Source: Neodontobutis hainanensis (Eukaryota; Chordata; Actinopteri; Gobiiformes; Odontobutidae). From it: a stretch of 64,000 nucleotides of DNA. Positions 62,343 to 64,000 of this stretch are shown here, piece by piece; within the stretch, counting starts at the first letter, position 1, and every line of letters begins with the position of its first letter. The notes under the pieces were generated by a model that made no database searches, was not told the origin of the DNA, and saw only the letters and a program-made list of their open reading frames with translations. Location: contig JALDNG010000101.1 in assembly GCA_024349245.1 (NCBI GenBank), positions 880,001 through 944,000 of the forward strand, given 5' to 3'. The translations under genes and the position numbers were made by a program.

Positions 62343-62470
62343 TGGACTAACTTCCACTCGTCAAAGCAGGAGCTAAATCAGTATCAAAGATTATACTTGG
62401 ACTAAACCAGGATTAAAAAGGTCTAAACTAGGACTAAAGGAAGAAATGAACCAGGTCTAAATCAGAACTT
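62343..62470 (-). repeat. Reverse-oriented AGGACTAAACCAGG repeat
   Basis: GGACTAAACCAGGATTAAAA, GGTCTAAACTAGGACTAAAG and AACCAGGTCTAAATCAG: the complement of the TTTAGTCCTGG repeat at 56936-57350. Confidence 0.6.
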
Positions 62471-63744
62471 TTTTTATTTGGACACACCACAGTTGGATTC
62501 ACAGTTTTGTTTGAAAAAATGTGGAGAATTTTGACCAAAAAAAGTCAGTATTATTGTGAGAAAGATTATTCTTTGCAATATATGAATATTTCGATAAATA
62601 AAATCACAATATTGATAGATTTGCAATATATTGCATCCCTACAGTAGTATTTTGCCTTTTTGCATATTGCTGCTACATATTTGTCAAAATTGGGGCCATA
62701 ATAAATGCATTACACAGTTAAAAGAATATTGGTTGGTTATCCAGGAAACCTTGAACAAATCTCTTAAATAAAACATTTGTACTCAATAAGAACATCTGAA
62801 TATTTGCTGTTTCTATTACTCAGCTCCTTTGCCTCTGTAACTTCAAGCTTTCAAATATAAATACTGATTAAATTGCTTCATTACTGAACCCATAGTTTCC
62901 TCATTAAGCGTTTGTCTATCTACACTTCCACCCAAGCCCAGTAGAGGTCCTCAAGCCTCAGAGTCTCAGCCATCTTTAAACAACTAGCTTTGTTTAGTGA
63001 ATGAAAAAACACCCCTCCTACTCAACGGGATTATTTTCGAGGGCTTATTTTTTTTCATTCTGTTGTTATTTCGGTCGATGGTGGCTGAGAAACTGTGGAC
63101 AGTGGGAGTGTTACTGTAGGAGAAGGAACCAGACACATGGGTGGCATGTGAAAAGAACAATGCATGGGTTTGTGGAAAAATAATGCTTCCGTGGGAGCTT
63201 CCTGTCTGGACTACATGAACCTCTGTAAAATTAAAATAAAAAAAATAAAAATGGCTGGGTTCTATTTAGTGTTGGGAAATGGCACACTGAAAGACACCAC
63301 ACAATGGGGGTTGGAAGATTTGGCACCAGGATGTAGCTTTATGTTCATGATTTCAATTAAAATGTTACCTTTCGCACATAAAGTGGACTAAACTGCTGCC
63401 TTAATATTAAGACGCAAGTGACATTTTGTGAGGTATAAGATTCTCAACCTTGCTTTTCCATATTTTTCAGACATATTCTGTTTTTCAATTAGAGACCTGT
63501 ATAAAAGGGTTATAAAAGGTTTACAGCTGGGTTATTAATAGGTTTTTGTAAGTCATGAAAAAGCTCTTTTAACACATTTGAAAAGAGGAACAATGACCTC
63601 TTGCTTGCCAAAACGTGAGCCCACACTTGAAATCTGTGTCCTTCAACAAGTGAGAACAAACAGATAAAGTGAGTGGGCTTAATATTTGAAAACTAGTCAC
63701 GATTTCTCTTTTATAAAGAAAAAGTGTTATTAGTTATTATTAAA
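62471..63744 (+). other. Non-coding stretch, probably PDE4 intron
   Basis: AT-rich, with short open frames only. The common PDE4 UCR1 exon was looked for (FDVEN and SQRRESFLYRSDSDYD-type coding) and not seen here. Confidence 0.45.
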
Positions 63745-63975
63745 CCGTTTATTCATTCACTATCTACTGCTTATCCTATTAGGGTCACTGGGGACTAGAG
63801 CCTATCCCAGTTGGTTAGAGTCACCAACTCAAGAGAGAACCAGAATATCCAGAGTGAACTCAGCCGACACAGGGAGGATATGAAGACTCCACACAGAAGG
63901 GCCTTTGCTGTTGGGTTTGAAATCACAATGAAACCCACAATTATCTGGCTGTGAAGCATGCTTACTACTCTGCCA
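63745..63975 (+). mobile_element. Fish interspersed repeat, degraded
   Basis: Contains CTACTGCTTATCCTATTAGG, GTCACTGGGGACTAGAGCC, TATCCCAGTTGG, GAGTCACCAACTC, ACACAGGGAGGATATGAAGA and CTCCACACAGAAGGGCC in the order seen in a very common teleost repeat. Diverged and partly deleted. Confidence 0.65.
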
Positions 63976-64000
63976 ATGTGCTCTTCAACTTTAAATTTAA

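Noticed and set aside
1..64000. CRISPR array, bacterial operons or phage genes
   Set aside because: The array at 7-19 kb has no unique spacers, and the split genes and fish repeats show a vertebrate genome.

Overview
The window looks like nuclear DNA of a ray-finned (teleost) fish. It is AT-rich, its genes are split into small exons in long introns, and it carries typical fish repeats: two Tc1-like elements, hAT elements, a CR1/L2-type LINE fragment, a Penelope-like fragment, tRNA-derived SINE pieces, microsatellites and a very large minisatellite. All identifications were made by eye, from translated motifs and splice signals.

Layout. 1-1.75 kb: the last three coding exons of ifi30 (GILT, the lysosomal thiol reductase) on the + strand, ending in a stop codon and a poly(A) signal. 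2.9-7.3 kb: a decayed Tc1 transposon with both terminal repeats, a tRNA-derived SINE and a LINE fragment. 7.3-18.95 kb: a roughly 8.6-kb array of a 29-bp minisatellite, split by a 3.07-kb hAT (ZBED-type) transposon with an 8-bp target duplication. 19-20.3 kb: an (ATT)n microsatellite, a strong CTCF-like motif and fish interspersed repeats.

20.6-49.8 kb: the 5' part of a cAMP-specific phosphodiesterase-4 gene, most likely pde4c, on the + strand. Four separate exons (20606-20934, 24770-25023, 33420-33493, 49705-49829) each encode a different PDE4-like amino terminus. All four stop in the same reading phase (two bases of a codon), which is the phase needed to join the common UCR1 exon of PDE4. 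I did not find UCR1, UCR2 or catalytic exons, so they should lie beyond 64 kb. Three of the four exons have their own in-frame upstream stop and start codon, which suggests a series of alternative promoters, each giving a long PDE4 isoform with its own targeting sequence.

The PDE4 introns hold more mobile DNA: a Penelope-like GIY-YIG fragment between inverted repeats (29.5-30.5 kb), a hAT-type element with a Tc1 element nested in it (37.5-39.5 kb), a small MITE inside a TAGTG-rich simple repeat (39.65-40.5 kb), dispersed repeat pairs and short tandem repeats. A CpG-rich segment at 60.5-60.8 kb may be another regulatory element. No RNA gene beyond SINE relics, no CRISPR array and no bacterial-type operon is present. 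Most long open frames between 7 and 19 kb are by-products of the minisatellite, whose minus strand lacks stop codons in every frame.
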